From Leifsonia poae (lineage in GTDB: Bacteria; Actinomycetota; Actinomycetes; Actinomycetales; Microbacteriaceae), in NCBI RefSeq assembly GCF_027921845.1, contig NZ_BSEN01000012.1, positions 62,001-126,000 of the forward strand: 64,000 nucleotides of DNA. The letters are read 5' to 3'. Each line of letters starts with the position of its first letter. Within the stretch, counting starts at the first letter, position 1. The translations under genes were made by a program, and so were the position numbers. The notes under the pieces are model-generated. The model searched no databases. It had not been told where the DNA came from and saw only the letters and a program-made list of their open reading frames with translations. Shown one piece after another: positions 1 to 8,101 of this stretch.

Positions 1-597
1 AACGGACGGGTCGTCACGATCGACCTGCCCGGCTTCGGGCGCGCACCGAAGCCGGACCGCCCGTACACGGTCGAGGACTTCGCCGAGGTAGTGGCCGACG
101 TGGTCGATCGGCTCCGGCTCGGCTCCTGCGTCGTCGTCGGCCATTCGATGGGCTCGCAGGTCGCGACCCGGCTGGCGCTCCGGCGACCGGATGCGGTGGC
201 GGCGCTCGCCCTCATCGGGCCGGTCATCGACGCGCGCGAACGCAGCGCCGTCGTCTCCGGGCTGCGACTGGCGCAGGACACCATCGGGGAGCGTCCGCGC
301 GCGAACTGGCTGGTGCTCAGCGACTACCTGCGCTGCGGGCTGCCCTGGTACCTCGCTGTACTCCCCTCGATGCTCGCCTACCGCATCGAGGACGACCTGC
401 GCGAGGTCACGGCACCCGTCACGCTCATCCGCGGCGCCGGAGACCCGATCGCGCGCACCGATTGGCTCCGGATGCTCGCCGAACGCGGCCCCGCGGCGAC
501 CGCTGTCGAGGTGGCGGGCGCCCGCCACCTGGTGATCCACTCTCACCCGGCCGAGACGGCGCGGCAGCTCCGCCTCCTCGCGCAGCCGGCGCACTGA
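1..597 (+). CDS. alpha/beta hydrolase, 5' end cut by window edge
   Basis: The reading frame is open from base 1, so the start codon lies outside the window. The visible 198 residues hold the strand-and-turn DLPGFG, the nucleophile elbow GHSMGS (Ser at visible residue 49), the acid loop GAGDPI and a C-terminal histidine in GARHLVIH. This gives a complete Ser-Asp-His triad of the alpha/beta hydrolase fold. The length suggests that only about 50-80 N-terminal residues are missing. The substrate cannot be inferred. A GTG at 91 is an internal codon rather than the start, because homology-like sequence continues upstream of it. Confidence 0.85.
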   Translation, partial: NGRVVTIDLPGFGRAPKPDRPYTVEDFAEVVADVVDRLRLGSCVVVGHSMGSQVATRLALRRPDAVAALALIGPVIDARERSAVVSGLRLAQDTIGERPRANWLVLSDYLRCGLPWYLAVLPSMLAYRIEDDLREVTAPVTLIRGAGDPIARTDWLRMLAERGPAATAVEVAGARHLVIHSHPAETARQLRLLAQPAH

Positions 598-625
598 CGC
601 GCCCCTGTGAGGGCCCGCGGGAGCC

Positions 626-680
626 GAGGTGCCCTGAATCGTCGCCATTCGCGTGCCGTAACGACGATTCGGTGCACCTC
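626..680. repeat. palindromic element, GAGGTGC family, copy 1
   Basis: Arms at 626-644 and 662-680 pair at 17 of 19 positions around a 17-nt loop that begins CCATTCG. It lies between a hydrolase stop and a phosphotransferase start. A second element with the same arm ends (GAGGTGC...GCACCTC) and the same CCATTCG loop start is at 38329-38385. It could act as a terminator for the upstream gene, but there is no T-tract. Confidence 0.6.
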
Positions 681-722
681 AGCCTCGCCCGATGGGCATG
701 CTGCTGCTGGCAGGATGGGGAG

Positions 723-1583
723 ATGACCTCTGAGACCAGGGCCGACGACGGCCTCCGCTACGTCGAGCCTGCGGGCGTGCATCCGGAATCGCCGCTGCTC
801 GGAGGCGACGTGACCGAGGGCGTGGTGCGCGTCGCGGACACTGTGCGCCGACCGGTCAGCGAGTCGTCCGAGCGGGTGCGGCGGGTTCTGGAGCACCTCG
901 ACGCGGCAGGGTTCGACGGCGCCCCGCGTTTCCTCGGGGTCGACGCCTCCGACCGGGATGTGCTCACGTTCGTCGAGGGCGAGGTCGCCGGCCGGCCGTG
1001 GCCGCTGTGGGTCGGAGACGAGGAGCGCGCGGTCAGCGTGGCCCGGCTGGTGCGACGCTACGACGACGCGGTCTCGACACTGGGCACACCCGAGTGGTCG
1101 CGCACTGCCCGTCCGTCCGACCCCGCGGGATGCCCTCCGCCCGTCGCCGGAGCACCGACCCTCATCGCCCACATGGACATCACGCCCGAGAACGTCGTGT
1201 TCCGCGACGGCCGGGCTCACGCACTGATCGACTTCGACCTCATCCGCCCGGCGACCCGCGTGGAAGAGCTCGTGAACCTTCTGCTCTGGTGGGCCGCCTG
1301 GATGCCGCCCGAGGACCGCTACCCGCCGCAGCAGGGGATCGACGCGGCACGCCGCGGCGCGGTCCTCCTCGACGCCTACGGCCTCGAGTCCGACGATCGC
1401 GCGCGGGTCGTCGACGTCGCGCGCAACGCTGCCGAGCGCTCCTGGCATCTCATGAAGCGCAACGCCGCAGAGCGCGGCGGCGGCTGGCAGCGGATGTGGG
1501 ACGAGGGGGTCGGCGACCGCATCCTCCGCCGCGGCCAGTGGCTGACCGCGAACGCGTCGGCGTTGCACGCCGCGATCACCTGA
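723..1583 (+). CDS. aminoglycoside phosphotransferase-family kinase
   Basis: This is a 286-residue APH/choline-kinase-fold protein. The catalytic loop HMDITPENVV (His150, Asp152, Asn157) and the metal-binding IDFD (Asp170) are intact, so it should be an active small-molecule phosphotransferase. The family includes aminoglycoside, homoserine, fructosamine and choline kinases, and nothing here fixes the substrate. The ATG at 723 was preferred to an in-frame codon at 462, because the upstream extension would overlap the hydrolase gene and has no family similarity. It is monocistronic, and the GntR gene ends convergently four bases downstream. Confidence 0.85.
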   Translation: MTSETRADDGLRYVEPAGVHPESPLLGGDVTEGVVRVADTVRRPVSESSERVRRVLEHLDAAGFDGAPRFLGVDASDRDVLTFVEGEVAGRPWPLWVGDEERAVSVARLVRRYDDAVSTLGTPEWSRTARPSDPAGCPPPVAGAPTLIAHMDITPENVVFRDGRAHALIDFDLIRPATRVEELVNLLLWWAAWMPPEDRYPPQQGIDAARRGAVLLDAYGLESDDRARVVDVARNAAERSWHLMKRNAAERGGGWQRMWDEGVGDRILRRGQWLTANASALHAAIT

Positions 1584-1587
1584 GTGC

Positions 1588-2280
1588 TCAGGCGCCGGTG
1601 GGCGGCCCGATGATCAGTGGATGCTCCAGCGCGTCTTCGTCGAGCCGGAAGACGAGCTTGGTCGCGCGCTCCACCGCGTCGGAACCACCCGTCTCCCAGG
1701 CCCGGGCGAGCTCGCGGTACCCCGCGGCGATCTCCTCCCACGGCATGTCCATGCTCTGCACCACCACCGTGAGGTTGTAGCCGAGGGCGACCGCCGACTG
1801 CGCCACCAGGCGCCGCAGCGTCAGGTTGGGGTTCAGCTGGTTGACGCTCGCGAAGTACCGCGCGACGGTGTGGACGAAGGCGCGTCCGTCGTGCTCCTCG
1901 AGGTGACCGACCGAGACGTGCACCGCCTCGATCAGCCCGGCCCGGTCATCCGGCGTCGCGACCCGGTAGGCGAGCGTCGTCGCCCCGACGACGAGCACAC
2001 CGATCGCCTGCAGGTAGTCGACGGCCTGCTCCGGCCGGGGACGAACGACCCTGGTGTGCGCCTGCGGCGCCGTCTCGATCAGTCCCTCGAGCGTCAGCGC
2101 GTAGAGCGCCTGGCGGATCGGAGTGCGCGAGATCTTGAGCCATCGCTGCAGCTCGGCATCGTCGAGCACTTCGCCCGGCTTGAGGTCACCGTCGAGGATC
2201 GCCTTCTGGATGGCGTCGTACGCCTGGTCGCGGATGAGCCGGCGCGGCTTGCGCTCCTCGGGCGCCGCAGGGATGGGCAC
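1588..2280 (-). CDS. GntR-family transcriptional regulator
   Basis: This 230-residue protein has an N-terminal winged HTH (about residues 15-80; AILDGDLKPGEVL and ISRTPIRQAL are classic GntR signatures). An all-helical effector domain of the FCD/FadR type fills the rest. The family represses sugar or organic-acid genes and is released by a small ligand. No obvious target operon is adjacent; the next gene on the same strand is a flavoprotein 145 bp upstream. The AT-rich upstream region with a direct repeat (2349-2379) suggests autoregulation. Confidence 0.9.
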   Translation of the reverse strand: MPIPAAPEERKPRRLIRDQAYDAIQKAILDGDLKPGEVLDDAELQRWLKISRTPIRQALYALTLEGLIETAPQAHTRVVRPRPEQAVDYLQAIGVLVVGATTLAYRVATPDDRAGLIEAVHVSVGHLEEHDGRAFVHTVARYFASVNQLNPNLTLRRLVAQSAVALGYNLTVVVQSMDMPWEEIAAGYRELARAWETGGSDAVERATKLVFRLDEDALEHPLIIGPPTGA

Positions 2281-2348
2281 GGCGGACCTCCTTCGTTCCG
2301 CCCAGCTTGCCAGATACGCCGCTCGGCGGGCGGGGTGCGGTTGGAGGT

Positions 2349-2379
2349 CTAGATTGTTGTTTCAATTTCAGCTAGATTG
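2349..2379 (-). promoter_or_regulatory. CTAGATTG direct repeat upstream of gntR
   Basis: Two identical CTAGATTG octamers (2349-2356 and 2372-2379) start 23 bp apart in an AT-rich patch, about 70-100 bp upstream of the GntR start. CTAG is very rare in high-GC actinobacterial DNA, so two copies in a promoter region are a plausible operator. Assignment to this GntR protein is inference. Confidence 0.4.
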
Positions 2380-2425
2380 GGCGCTGCCGATGACCCCCCC
2401 CTTCGGCAGCGATGCGCATCGCACC

Positions 2426-3451
2426 TCAGTTCGACCTCGCCTCTTTCACGGAGAGCGAGCCGCCAGAGGACCCCGGGCTCCGACCGGCCTGGGGCTCTCT
2501 GGCCGGGTCGAGCGCCGCAGCCACGTCCTCGTCCACGAGCCCTGCGTTGATGGCGCCGGCGATCAACGCTCCAGCGCCGAGCGACACCGGGACGTTGGCC
2601 CGCGGGTCGACGACGTTGCCCACGGCCCAGACTCCCGGGATGCTCGTCCGCCCGTCCGCATCGACGGCGACCCAGCGCATCCCGCGCGCCTCGGTAGTGG
2701 CGGCCCCGAGAGCCAGCAGCAGTTCGTCACGCGGATGCATCGTCGGTCCGGTGAAGACGGCCCCGACCTCGACCACGGACCCGCCGACGAGTTCGACGCC
2801 GGTGAGGCGATCGTCACGATCGGTTCGGATGCGGGCGATCGCGCGCCGCTCGATACGGATGCCGCGCGCGAGCAGCCGGCGCGTCGCCTCGTCATCCGGG
2901 TCGCCCACGCCGTTGACGAAGTAGACGATCCGGTCGGACCACTGGCGCAGCAGCTGCGCCTGTTCGACACTCTGCGGCGAGGTGGCGACGATGCCGATCA
3001 CGCCGTTGCGGCGCTCCCAGCCGTCGCAGTACGGGCAGACGACGACCCCGCGCCCCCACTGCTCGCGCAGCCCGTCGATGTCGGGCAGCTCGTCGCGCAG
3101 GCCGGTCGCCACGAGCAGGCGGCGTGCCCGCACGGCCCTACCCTCGACAGCCACCCGGATGCCGTCCCGTCCGACCGACGCCGTGGTCGCCTCCCCCGAG
3201 ATGAACATACCGCCGTAGCCCTCGACCTCGGCCCGCCCGAGGCGCAGCAGCTCGGCCGGCGGCAGTCCGTCGTGCCCGAGCACGCCGTGCATGTGCGGCG
3301 CGAAGCGATTGCGCGGCTGACCGCCGTCGATCACGATCACCGAGCGGCGGGCGCGCACCAGCGCCAGAGCAGCGCTCAGCCCGGCCGGCCCTCCGCCCAC
3401 GATCGCGATGTCGACGTCGGTCATGTGCGTCTCTGCAGTGTCGTTTCCCAT
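2426..3451 (-). CDS. thioredoxin-reductase-like FAD/NAD(P)H oxidoreductase
   Basis: This 341-residue flavoprotein has an N-terminal FAD-binding Rossmann motif (IVGGGPAGLSAAL), a redox-active VCPYCDGWE disulfide near the middle and a C-terminal FAD motif (GVWAVGNV). The layout is that of low-molecular-weight thioredoxin reductases. Its physiological partner is unknown because no thioredoxin gene is adjacent. It is divergent from the XRE-cupin regulator and shares its promoter region, so it is the likeliest regulated target. The start is uncertain: an ATG at 3424 gives MTDVDIAIVGGG, which fits the family better, and neither start has a strong RBS. Confidence 0.85.
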   Translation of the reverse strand: MGNDTAETHMTDVDIAIVGGGPAGLSAALALVRARRSVIVIDGGQPRNRFAPHMHGVLGHDGLPPAELLRLGRAEVEGYGGMFISGEATTASVGRDGIRVAVEGRAVRARRLLVATGLRDELPDIDGLREQWGRGVVVCPYCDGWERRNGVIGIVATSPQSVEQAQLLRQWSDRIVYFVNGVGDPDDEATRRLLARGIRIERRAIARIRTDRDDRLTGVELVGGSVVEVGAVFTGPTMHPRDELLLALGAATTEARGMRWVAVDADGRTSIPGVWAVGNVVDPRANVPVSLGAGALIAGAINAGLVDEDVAAALDPAREPQAGRSPGSSGGSLSVKEARSN

Positions 3452-3493
3452 GCTTCGACCCTGGCGTTAGGGCTGCAGTTCTGGCAAGCTTGG

Positions 3494-3508
3494 TTGCTGA
3501 AACAGCAA
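3494..3508. promoter_or_regulatory. TTGCTG-AAA-CAGCAA operator candidate
   Basis: This perfect 6-bp inverted repeat with a 3-bp spacer lies in the divergent region between the flavoprotein (starting at 3424 or 3451) and the XRE-cupin gene (3535). Its position and symmetry suit a dimeric HTH regulator controlling both genes. It also argues against a TTG start at 3490, which would place the palindrome inside coding sequence. Confidence 0.55.
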
Positions 3509-3534
3509 ATTCCGAGAGACGGGGCGGCACCACG

Positions 3535-4134
3535 ATGACCGATGACATCCGGGAGGTGCTCGCCACCGCGGGCGCACGCATCCGGGCCATTCGGGAGAGC
3601 CGCGCGCTGACCCTCTCCGCCGCAGCCGAGGCCAGCGGGATCTCGACGAGCACCCTCTCGAGACTCGAGTCCGGGAGCCGTCGCGCGACCCTCGAGCTCC
3701 TCCTGCCACTCGCCCGGCTCTACCGGGTGCCGCTCGACGATCTCGTCGGCGCGCCCGCGACGGGCGACCCGCGCGTGCATCCGCGCCCGGTGCTGCGCAA
3801 CGGCGTGACGACCATCCCGCTCTCGCGCAGCGGCGGCGAATGGAGCGCGTTCAAGCAGATCCTTCCGCCGCGACCGGACGCCGAGTACACGCAGCGCGTT
3901 CACGAGGGGTGGGATTGGCTCTATGTGATCTCGGGTCGCCTGAAGCTGTGGCTCGGAGACGAGACCTTCGTTCTGGAGGAGGGCGAGGCGGCCGACTTCG
4001 ACACCCGCACACCGCACGCGTTCGGCAACCCCGGCCCCGGTGTGCTCGAGGTGCTCTGCCTGTTCAACAGCCAGGGCCAGCGGATGCACGTGCGGGCGGC
4101 CGCCCCACCGCTCACGCAGGGCGCGCCGGCCTGA
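3535..4134 (+). CDS. XRE-family regulator with C-terminal cupin
   Basis: This 199-residue protein has an XRE helix-turn-helix (about residues 14-65; LTLSAAAEASGISTSTLSRLE) followed by a cupin_2 sensor barrel (about 110-190; WDWLYVISGRL, LEEGEAADFDTRTPHAF). The architecture is typical of regulators that sense a small ligand in the cupin and bind symmetric operators. The ATG at 3535 follows a GAGAGACGGGG stretch. The gene is divergent from the flavoprotein and is closed by a strong terminator at 4168-4197. Confidence 0.9.
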   Translation: MTDDIREVLATAGARIRAIRESRALTLSAAAEASGISTSTLSRLESGSRRATLELLLPLARLYRVPLDDLVGAPATGDPRVHPRPVLRNGVTTIPLSRSGGEWSAFKQILPPRPDAEYTQRVHEGWDWLYVISGRLKLWLGDETFVLEEGEAADFDTRTPHAFGNPGPGVLEVLCLFNSQGQRMHVRAAAPPLTQGAPA

Positions 4135-4167
4135 GCAGCCACCCGAGACCGTGCGACGACAACGGGA

Positions 4168-4197
4168 GAGGGCCCCGCGACGTCTCGCGGGGCCCTC
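4168..4197. terminator. bidirectional intrinsic terminator
   Basis: A perfect 13-bp GC-rich stem (4168-4180 with 4185-4197) with a 4-nt loop sits between convergent genes ending at 4134 and 4231. There is no long T-tract, as is usual in actinobacteria. Confidence 0.8.
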
Positions 4198-4230
4198 GAT
4201 CTCGGCCCGGTGACGGGCACTATCGGGCTG

Positions 4231-4707
4231 CTATACGGTACCCGGGCGCGCACGCTGGGTGAGCGCGACGAGCGAGCCGCCGAAGAGCCCGAACATGAGG
4301 CCGACTCCCATGGCGAAGAAGGAGACACCGAACGACACGACGGAGGTGAAGAGCGACGCCCGCAGGAAGGACGCGTTCATCACGGTCGCGCGGAGCGGGT
4401 CTTCCTTGTCGAGCTGGGCGTAGGTCTTGCCTTCAGAGGAGTGCAGCGCGTGCTCGTTGATGATGTTCGCCTCGGCGAGCGCGGTGAACGGGTCGGTGAC
4501 GTTCGCTCCGGGGAACCACTCGGAGTCTGAGGCCACCGTGATGTGCTGGTCGGCGAGCTGACTGCTGACGACACCCCACACCACGCCGCCCGCGACGAGC
4601 ATGACGACACCGGCGAGGATCGAGAGGAATCCGGTCCACCGGATGAACCGGTGCCGCGTGAGCCCTCGGGTGCCAGCAGAGGCGGTAGAAGTCGAAATGT
4701 CGGTCAC
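4231..4707 (-). CDS. two-helix membrane protein, unknown function
   Basis: This 158-residue protein has a short cytoplasmic N-terminus and a first membrane helix (ILAGVVMLVAGGVVWGVV). An external region of about 75 residues follows (SEWFPGANVTDPFTALAEANIINEHAL), then a second helix (FGVSFFAMGVGLMFGLFG). Similar actinobacterial proteins are sometimes mislabelled ring-opening dioxygenase LigA, but no such domain is visible. The GTG at 4707 was chosen because an AAGGG lies upstream and the longer frame has no membrane-protein-like extension. It is monocistronic. Confidence 0.7.
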   Translation of the reverse strand: MTDISTSTASAGTRGLTRHRFIRWTGFLSILAGVVMLVAGGVVWGVVSSQLADQHITVASDSEWFPGANVTDPFTALAEANIINEHALHSSEGKTYAQLDKEDPLRATVMNASFLRASLFTSVVSFGVSFFAMGVGLMFGLFGGSLVALTQRARPGTV

Positions 4708-4981
4708 AGGAAGACCCTTCGTCGGTAGTGGATTCTGTTCGCGTTCGTCGGCGAACGGAAGAAATTCTACGCTCTGTAGAAGTCGCGATCCGGGGTGTGG
4801 CGGCCGTGCAGCGACGGGTCCGCCGGACACGTGCGCATCTGCGGGCCGTCTACGTGCGAAGAGTGGCCCATCTACGTGCAACCGACGCGTCACTCCTCGG
4901 AAGCCCTGTGTTCAGGCACTTGTTGACCCCCGTTCGCGTGTCGTCTGCTCGACGCGCGTCACCCTCCCCTTGAATGGGATC

Positions 4982-5191
4982 GTGAGCGAGCGATGGGTAA
5001 CACCAACGGGGAACGCCCCTCATGTCGGCGAGCGGGTGACCCTGGTGCGTTGGGTCCGCTCCCTCGACGGATGGGGGTCCGAGACGGTCAGAGGCCGGCA
5101 TCAGCGCCTGGATGGCGACGAGTGGGTGATCGACGTCCTCGGCGAGGAGCGGCGACTGCCGCGCTCCGAGTGGTCGCACTGTCAGGAGTAG
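4982..5191 (+). CDS. small hypothetical protein
   Basis: A 69-residue frame starts at GTG 4982 and contains GERVTLVRWVRSLDGWGSET, with a C-terminal EWVIDVLGEERRLPRSEW. It ends one base before the convergent neighbour's stop. The composition looks like a compact beta domain (SH3-like spacing of charged and hydrophobic residues) rather than antisense noise. No family is recognised and no strong RBS is visible. The rest of 4708-4981 shows nothing certain. Confidence 0.45.
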   Translation: MSERWVTPTGNAPHVGERVTLVRWVRSLDGWGSETVRGRHQRLDGDEWVIDVLGEERRLPRSEWSHCQE

Positions 5192-5695
5192 TCAGTTCGT
5201 GAGATCGTCCCGGAGCGTGTCGAGCAGGCGCAGGAACCGCGCCCGCTTCTCCGGGGTCCCGACGTCGCCGGCCGGCATCGTCAGCTCGATACCCGAACCG
5301 TAGACGACGTGGACGGTGACCCGCCCGGGCCACTCGACCTCGTCCTCATCGCTGATCGATCGACCGGTCGCGGTGATGTTGATGTACGCGAGTCCCCTGC
5401 GCGGATAGAGCCGCGCGCTGATCCGGGCCGCGTCACCGGGCGCAGGGATGTCGGCCGTTCCGAGCACAAGAGCACGCTCCGTGTACACGACGATCCGGAA
5501 GGCCAGCGTGCTGTCGTCGCGCTGGAGCCCCGCGTCGATGTAGGCGACGGGATCGTCGCCGACGGCGAGCGCGACGCCGGTCAGCAGCTTCTCATACCAG
5601 GCGGGCTCGGGGTCCCACAGGCTGGCGAGACCGCTCTCGGCGCGCAGAGCACCGTCGATCAGATCACGCACAGCGCTCAGGTCGGGTTGCGTCAT
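5192..5695 (-). CDS. hypothetical protein, possible PH-like beta domain
   Basis: This 167-residue soluble protein has a helical N-terminus (residues 1-40). A strand-rich body follows (STLAFRIVVYTERALVLGTA, RVTVHVVYGSGIEL), then a terminal helix (KRARFLRLLDTLRDDL). The strand pattern with a final helix resembles pleckstrin-homology-like folds, but this is inference. The ATG at 5695 is preceded by an excellent AAGGAGG, which rules out the longer upstream frame. Confidence 0.65.
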   Translation of the reverse strand: MTQPDLSAVRDLIDGALRAESGLASLWDPEPAWYEKLLTGVALAVGDDPVAYIDAGLQRDDSTLAFRIVVYTERALVLGTADIPAPGDAARISARLYPRRGLAYINITATGRSISDEDEVEWPGRVTVHVVYGSGIELTMPAGDVGTPEKRARFLRLLDTLRDDLTN

Positions 5696-5906
5696 GGGCT
5701 CCTCCTTGCCGGTCTCAGTGTGCGTCAGCATCCGACGATTCGGCAACACCGCCGGCCGGTTCGTAGCGTGAAGGATTGCCGGGACAGCCGGAGAGGACGG
5801 GCGAGGTCGCGCAGCGGCGGTGGGGAGCTCTACTGTCGGTGGTGGCGCATCCGCGATCACGACAGGTTCCACAGTCCGTGACGCCGCGCGGACGAAGAGA
5901 GGCCTC

Positions 5907-7358
5907 ATGAGCACGGCGAGCACCACCGAGGTCGAACCGGTGCCGACCCGCGGCCTCCCGGTGCCGGCTCTCGCAGGCATGGTGGTCGGCTCGATGGTCG
6001 GAGCCGGCGTCTTCTCGCTGCCGAGCACCTTCGCCGCGGCCACGGGCGCGGTCGGTGCGGCCATCGCCTGGACGATCGCTGGGCTCGGGATGCTCACCCT
6101 GGTGTTCGTGTTCCAGCGCCTCGCCGTGCGAAAACCCGAGCTCGACGCCGGTATCTACGCATACGCCAAGGCGGGGTTCGGCGACTACGTCGGGTTCTTC
6201 TCCGCGTTCGGATACTGGGCGAGCGCCTGCGCCGGCAACGTCACGTACTGGGTGCTGATCGGCTCGACCCTCGGCGGGCTCTTCCCCGCGTTCGGCGCGG
6301 GCAACACGGTGGTGGCCGTCGCCGTCGCGACCGGTGGTCTCTGGCTGTTCCACTTCGTGATCACGCGCGGAGTGCGGCAGGCGGCGATCCTGAACTCCAT
6401 CGTCACCGTGGCGAAGCTGCTGCCGCTGCTGCTCTTCGTGGTCGTCGTCGCGATCGCGGGGTTCAACTGGCAGACCTTCACTGCGAACCTCTGGGGCGGC
6501 GCCACTCCGGATGCCGGCGCACTGTTCGGACAGATCCAGTCGACGATGCTGGTGACCGTCTTCGTGTTCCTCGGCGTGGAGGGCGCGACCGTGTACTCGC
6601 GCTACGCCCGCTGCCGCCGCGACGTCGGGCGCGCGACGCTCCTGGGATTCCTGAGCGTTCTCGCGCTGTTCGTGCTGGTGAGCATCCTGTCGTTCGGGGT
6701 GCTGCCCCGCGGAGAGCTCGCGGGGCTGAGGCAGCCGTCGGTCGCCGGGGTGCTCGAGGCGATCGTGGGCCCGTGGGGCTACTGGTTCATCAGCATCGGC
6801 CTCATCGTCTCGGTGCTCGGCGCCTACCTCGCGTGGTCCCTGATGGCGGCCGAGGTGCTCTACACGGCCGCGAAGAGCGAGGATGCCCCACGGTTCCTCA
6901 CCCGCACGACGAGACGCGGGGTGCCGATCGCGGCGATGCTCCTCACGACGACACTCGTGCAGGCGCTGCTGATCGTCACGATCTTCTCGAACGACGCCTT
7001 CGACTTCATGCTCAAGCTGTGCAGTTCGCTGGCGCTCATCCCGTATCTGCTCACGGCCGGCTACGCCCTGAAGCTCGAGACGCGGGCCGGCGACGACCCG
7101 GCCGGCCGCTCGCGGCGCGGCTTCGCGGTGGCGGCACTCGCGACGATCTACGCGCTGTTCCTCGTGATCGCCGGCGGGCCGACCTACCTGCTTGTGTCGT
7201 TCATCATCTATGCGCCCGGCACCGTGCTCTACGTCATCGCGCGACGCGAACGCGGGCTGCGCGTCTTCACGCGCTGGGAGCTGGTGATCTGCATCGCCGC
7301 GATCGCCCTGGCGGCGGCCGCCGTGGTGGCACTGGCCACAGGGGCGATCGTCATCTGA
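5907..7358 (+). CDS. APC-superfamily amino-acid permease, ArcD/ArgO-antiporter type
   Basis: This 483-residue polytopic protein has about 12 membrane helices. It begins with the APC signature GSMVGAGVFSLPSTF, which lines the substrate site, and continues with AYAKAGFGDYVGFFSAFGYWAS. The sequence most resembles basic amino-acid/polyamine antiporters (arginine:ornithine or lysine exchange). Transport of a cationic amino acid is likely, but the exact pair is inferred. The ATG at 5907 follows GAAGAGAGG. It is a single gene, divergent from the hypothetical at 5192, and ends at a stem-loop. Confidence 0.85.
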   Translation: MSTASTTEVEPVPTRGLPVPALAGMVVGSMVGAGVFSLPSTFAAATGAVGAAIAWTIAGLGMLTLVFVFQRLAVRKPELDAGIYAYAKAGFGDYVGFFSAFGYWASACAGNVTYWVLIGSTLGGLFPAFGAGNTVVAVAVATGGLWLFHFVITRGVRQAAILNSIVTVAKLLPLLLFVVVVAIAGFNWQTFTANLWGGATPDAGALFGQIQSTMLVTVFVFLGVEGATVYSRYARCRRDVGRATLLGFLSVLALFVLVSILSFGVLPRGELAGLRQPSVAGVLEAIVGPWGYWFISIGLIVSVLGAYLAWSLMAAEVLYTAAKSEDAPRFLTRTTRRGVPIAAMLLTTTLVQALLIVTIFSNDAFDFMLKLCSSLALIPYLLTAGYALKLETRAGDDPAGRSRRGFAVAALATIYALFLVIAGGPTYLLVSFIIYAPGTVLYVIARRERGLRVFTRWELVICIAAIALAAAAVVALATGAIVI

Positions 7359-7419
7359 CCCGGCACCGATCGCCGGTGCGGACGCGCGACGCACGGCGAA
7401 AAGACGCCGCTTAAATGGT

Positions 7420-7449
7420 CGAGCGGGCGCGCCGAAGCACGCCCGCTCG
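7420..7449. terminator. stem-loop between convergent genes
   Basis: A 10-bp perfect stem (7420-7429 with 7440-7449) and a 10-nt loop lie between the permease stop at 7358 and the DUF6458 stop at 7508. It could serve both directions. Confidence 0.65.
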
Positions 7450-7507
7450 CCGTTGAGGCCCCAGGGGTCGGTAAGGGCCTCGTTTCGGGGGTTGTGGACT
7501 CCCAGGT

Positions 7508-7765
7508 CTAGATGGTCGTGTCGTCGACGTCCGTCGAGCGGCGCGTGACACGCTCGCCCGAGACGGGGTCGACACCCTGGCGCGTCGTCGAAACTGCAGT
7601 GCGACGACGCGTGATCAGGACGATACCCAGGATGATTCCGACGACGCCGGCGGCCATGAGGATGTAGCCGACGAGGTGGAGATCGATCCAGGACACCTGC
7701 ACGTTGAGCGCGAAGGCGAGGATGGCGCCGACGACGAAGAGCACGATTCCGGTTCCGAGGCTCAT
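7508..7765 (-). CDS. DUF6458-type small membrane protein
   Basis: This 85-residue protein has two membrane helices (TGIVLFVVGAILAFAL; GYILMAAGVVGIILGIVLI) and a charged Arg/Thr-rich cytoplasmic tail. Size and pattern match the actinobacterial DUF6458 family, whose function is not established. GGAAGGGAAG precedes the ATG. It lies downstream of the 54-residue hydrophobic protein and the MarR gene on the same strand and may be co-transcribed. Confidence 0.75.
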   Translation of the reverse strand: MSLGTGIVLFVVGAILAFALNVQVSWIDLHLVGYILMAAGVVGIILGIVLITRRRTAVSTTRQGVDPVSGERVTRRSTDVDDTTI

Positions 7766-7810
7766 GAGCTTCCCTTCCTTGTCGTTCTGTTGTCGTTCGT
7801 CAGGCCGTCC

Positions 7811-7975
7811 TCAGACTCGACGGCTTCCGGTGAGCATCCGCACCAGCCACACGACCACTGCAATGACGAGCAGCACGATGCCGACCCAGAGCAGGAAGTT
7901 GAGGGACGAGACGAAGCCTCCGGTGAGAAGCAGGATGATCGCGATGATCGCGATGACGATCAGGAGAATGTTCAT
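7811..7975 (-). CDS. 54-residue hydrophobic membrane peptide, paralog 1
   Basis: The protein is almost entirely two hydrophobic helices (MNILLIVIAIIAIILLLTGG and FLLWVGIVLLVIAVVVWLVRM) ending in basic residues. It is about 75 % identical to the protein at 47589-47753, with the same start, length and TGGFV hinge. A good AAGGAG precedes ATG 7975. An 8-bp hairpin sits just upstream of the RBS and a CTAG palindrome lies in the promoter region, so regulation by the adjacent MarR protein is plausible. Small proteins of this type are often stress-induced; that role is inferred. Confidence 0.8.
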   Translation of the reverse strand: MNILLIVIAIIAIILLLTGGFVSSLNFLLWVGIVLLVIAVVVWLVRMLTGSRRV

Positions 7976-7996
7976 TGTGGGGAACTCCTTCTTATG

Positions 7997-8016
7997 CGGA
8001 TCGCGGTTGCGATCCG
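7997..8016 (-). promoter_or_regulatory. 5'-UTR hairpin before hydrophobic peptide gene
   Basis: CGGATCGC (7997-8004) pairs perfectly with GCGATCCG (8009-8016) around a 4-nt loop. In the transcript the hairpin would end about 6 nt before the AAGGAG ribosome site. It could protect the mRNA 5' end or modulate translation. Confidence 0.5.
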
Positions 8017-8036
8017 TCAGCGCACCCATGCAACAA

Positions 8037-8053
8037 CTAGTTCACGAAACTAG
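8037..8053. promoter_or_regulatory. CTAGTT-N5-AACTAG operator candidate
   Basis: A perfect 6-bp inverted repeat with a 5-bp spacer lies between the MarR stop (8102) and the hydrophobic peptide start (7975). MarR dimers bind such short palindromes. A related CTAG-N5-CTAG is found upstream of the MarR gene itself (8628-8640). Confidence 0.55.
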
Positions 8054-8101
8054 CAAGTGGGGAGAGGGGCATAGAAATCTCATGGAAATCGGAGTAAGGG
8101 T

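Noticed and set aside
462-722. N-terminal extension of the phosphotransferase
   Set aside because: It would overlap the upstream hydrolase and translate a palindromic element; the 723 start gives a normal APH length.
3490-3534. TTG start for the XRE-cupin gene
   Set aside because: It would put a perfect palindrome within the coding region; ATG 3535 has a better ribosome site and directly precedes the HTH.
4231-4893. LigA-like dioxygenase reading of the membrane protein
   Set aside because: No dioxygenase motif; only two membrane helices and an external loop are visible.
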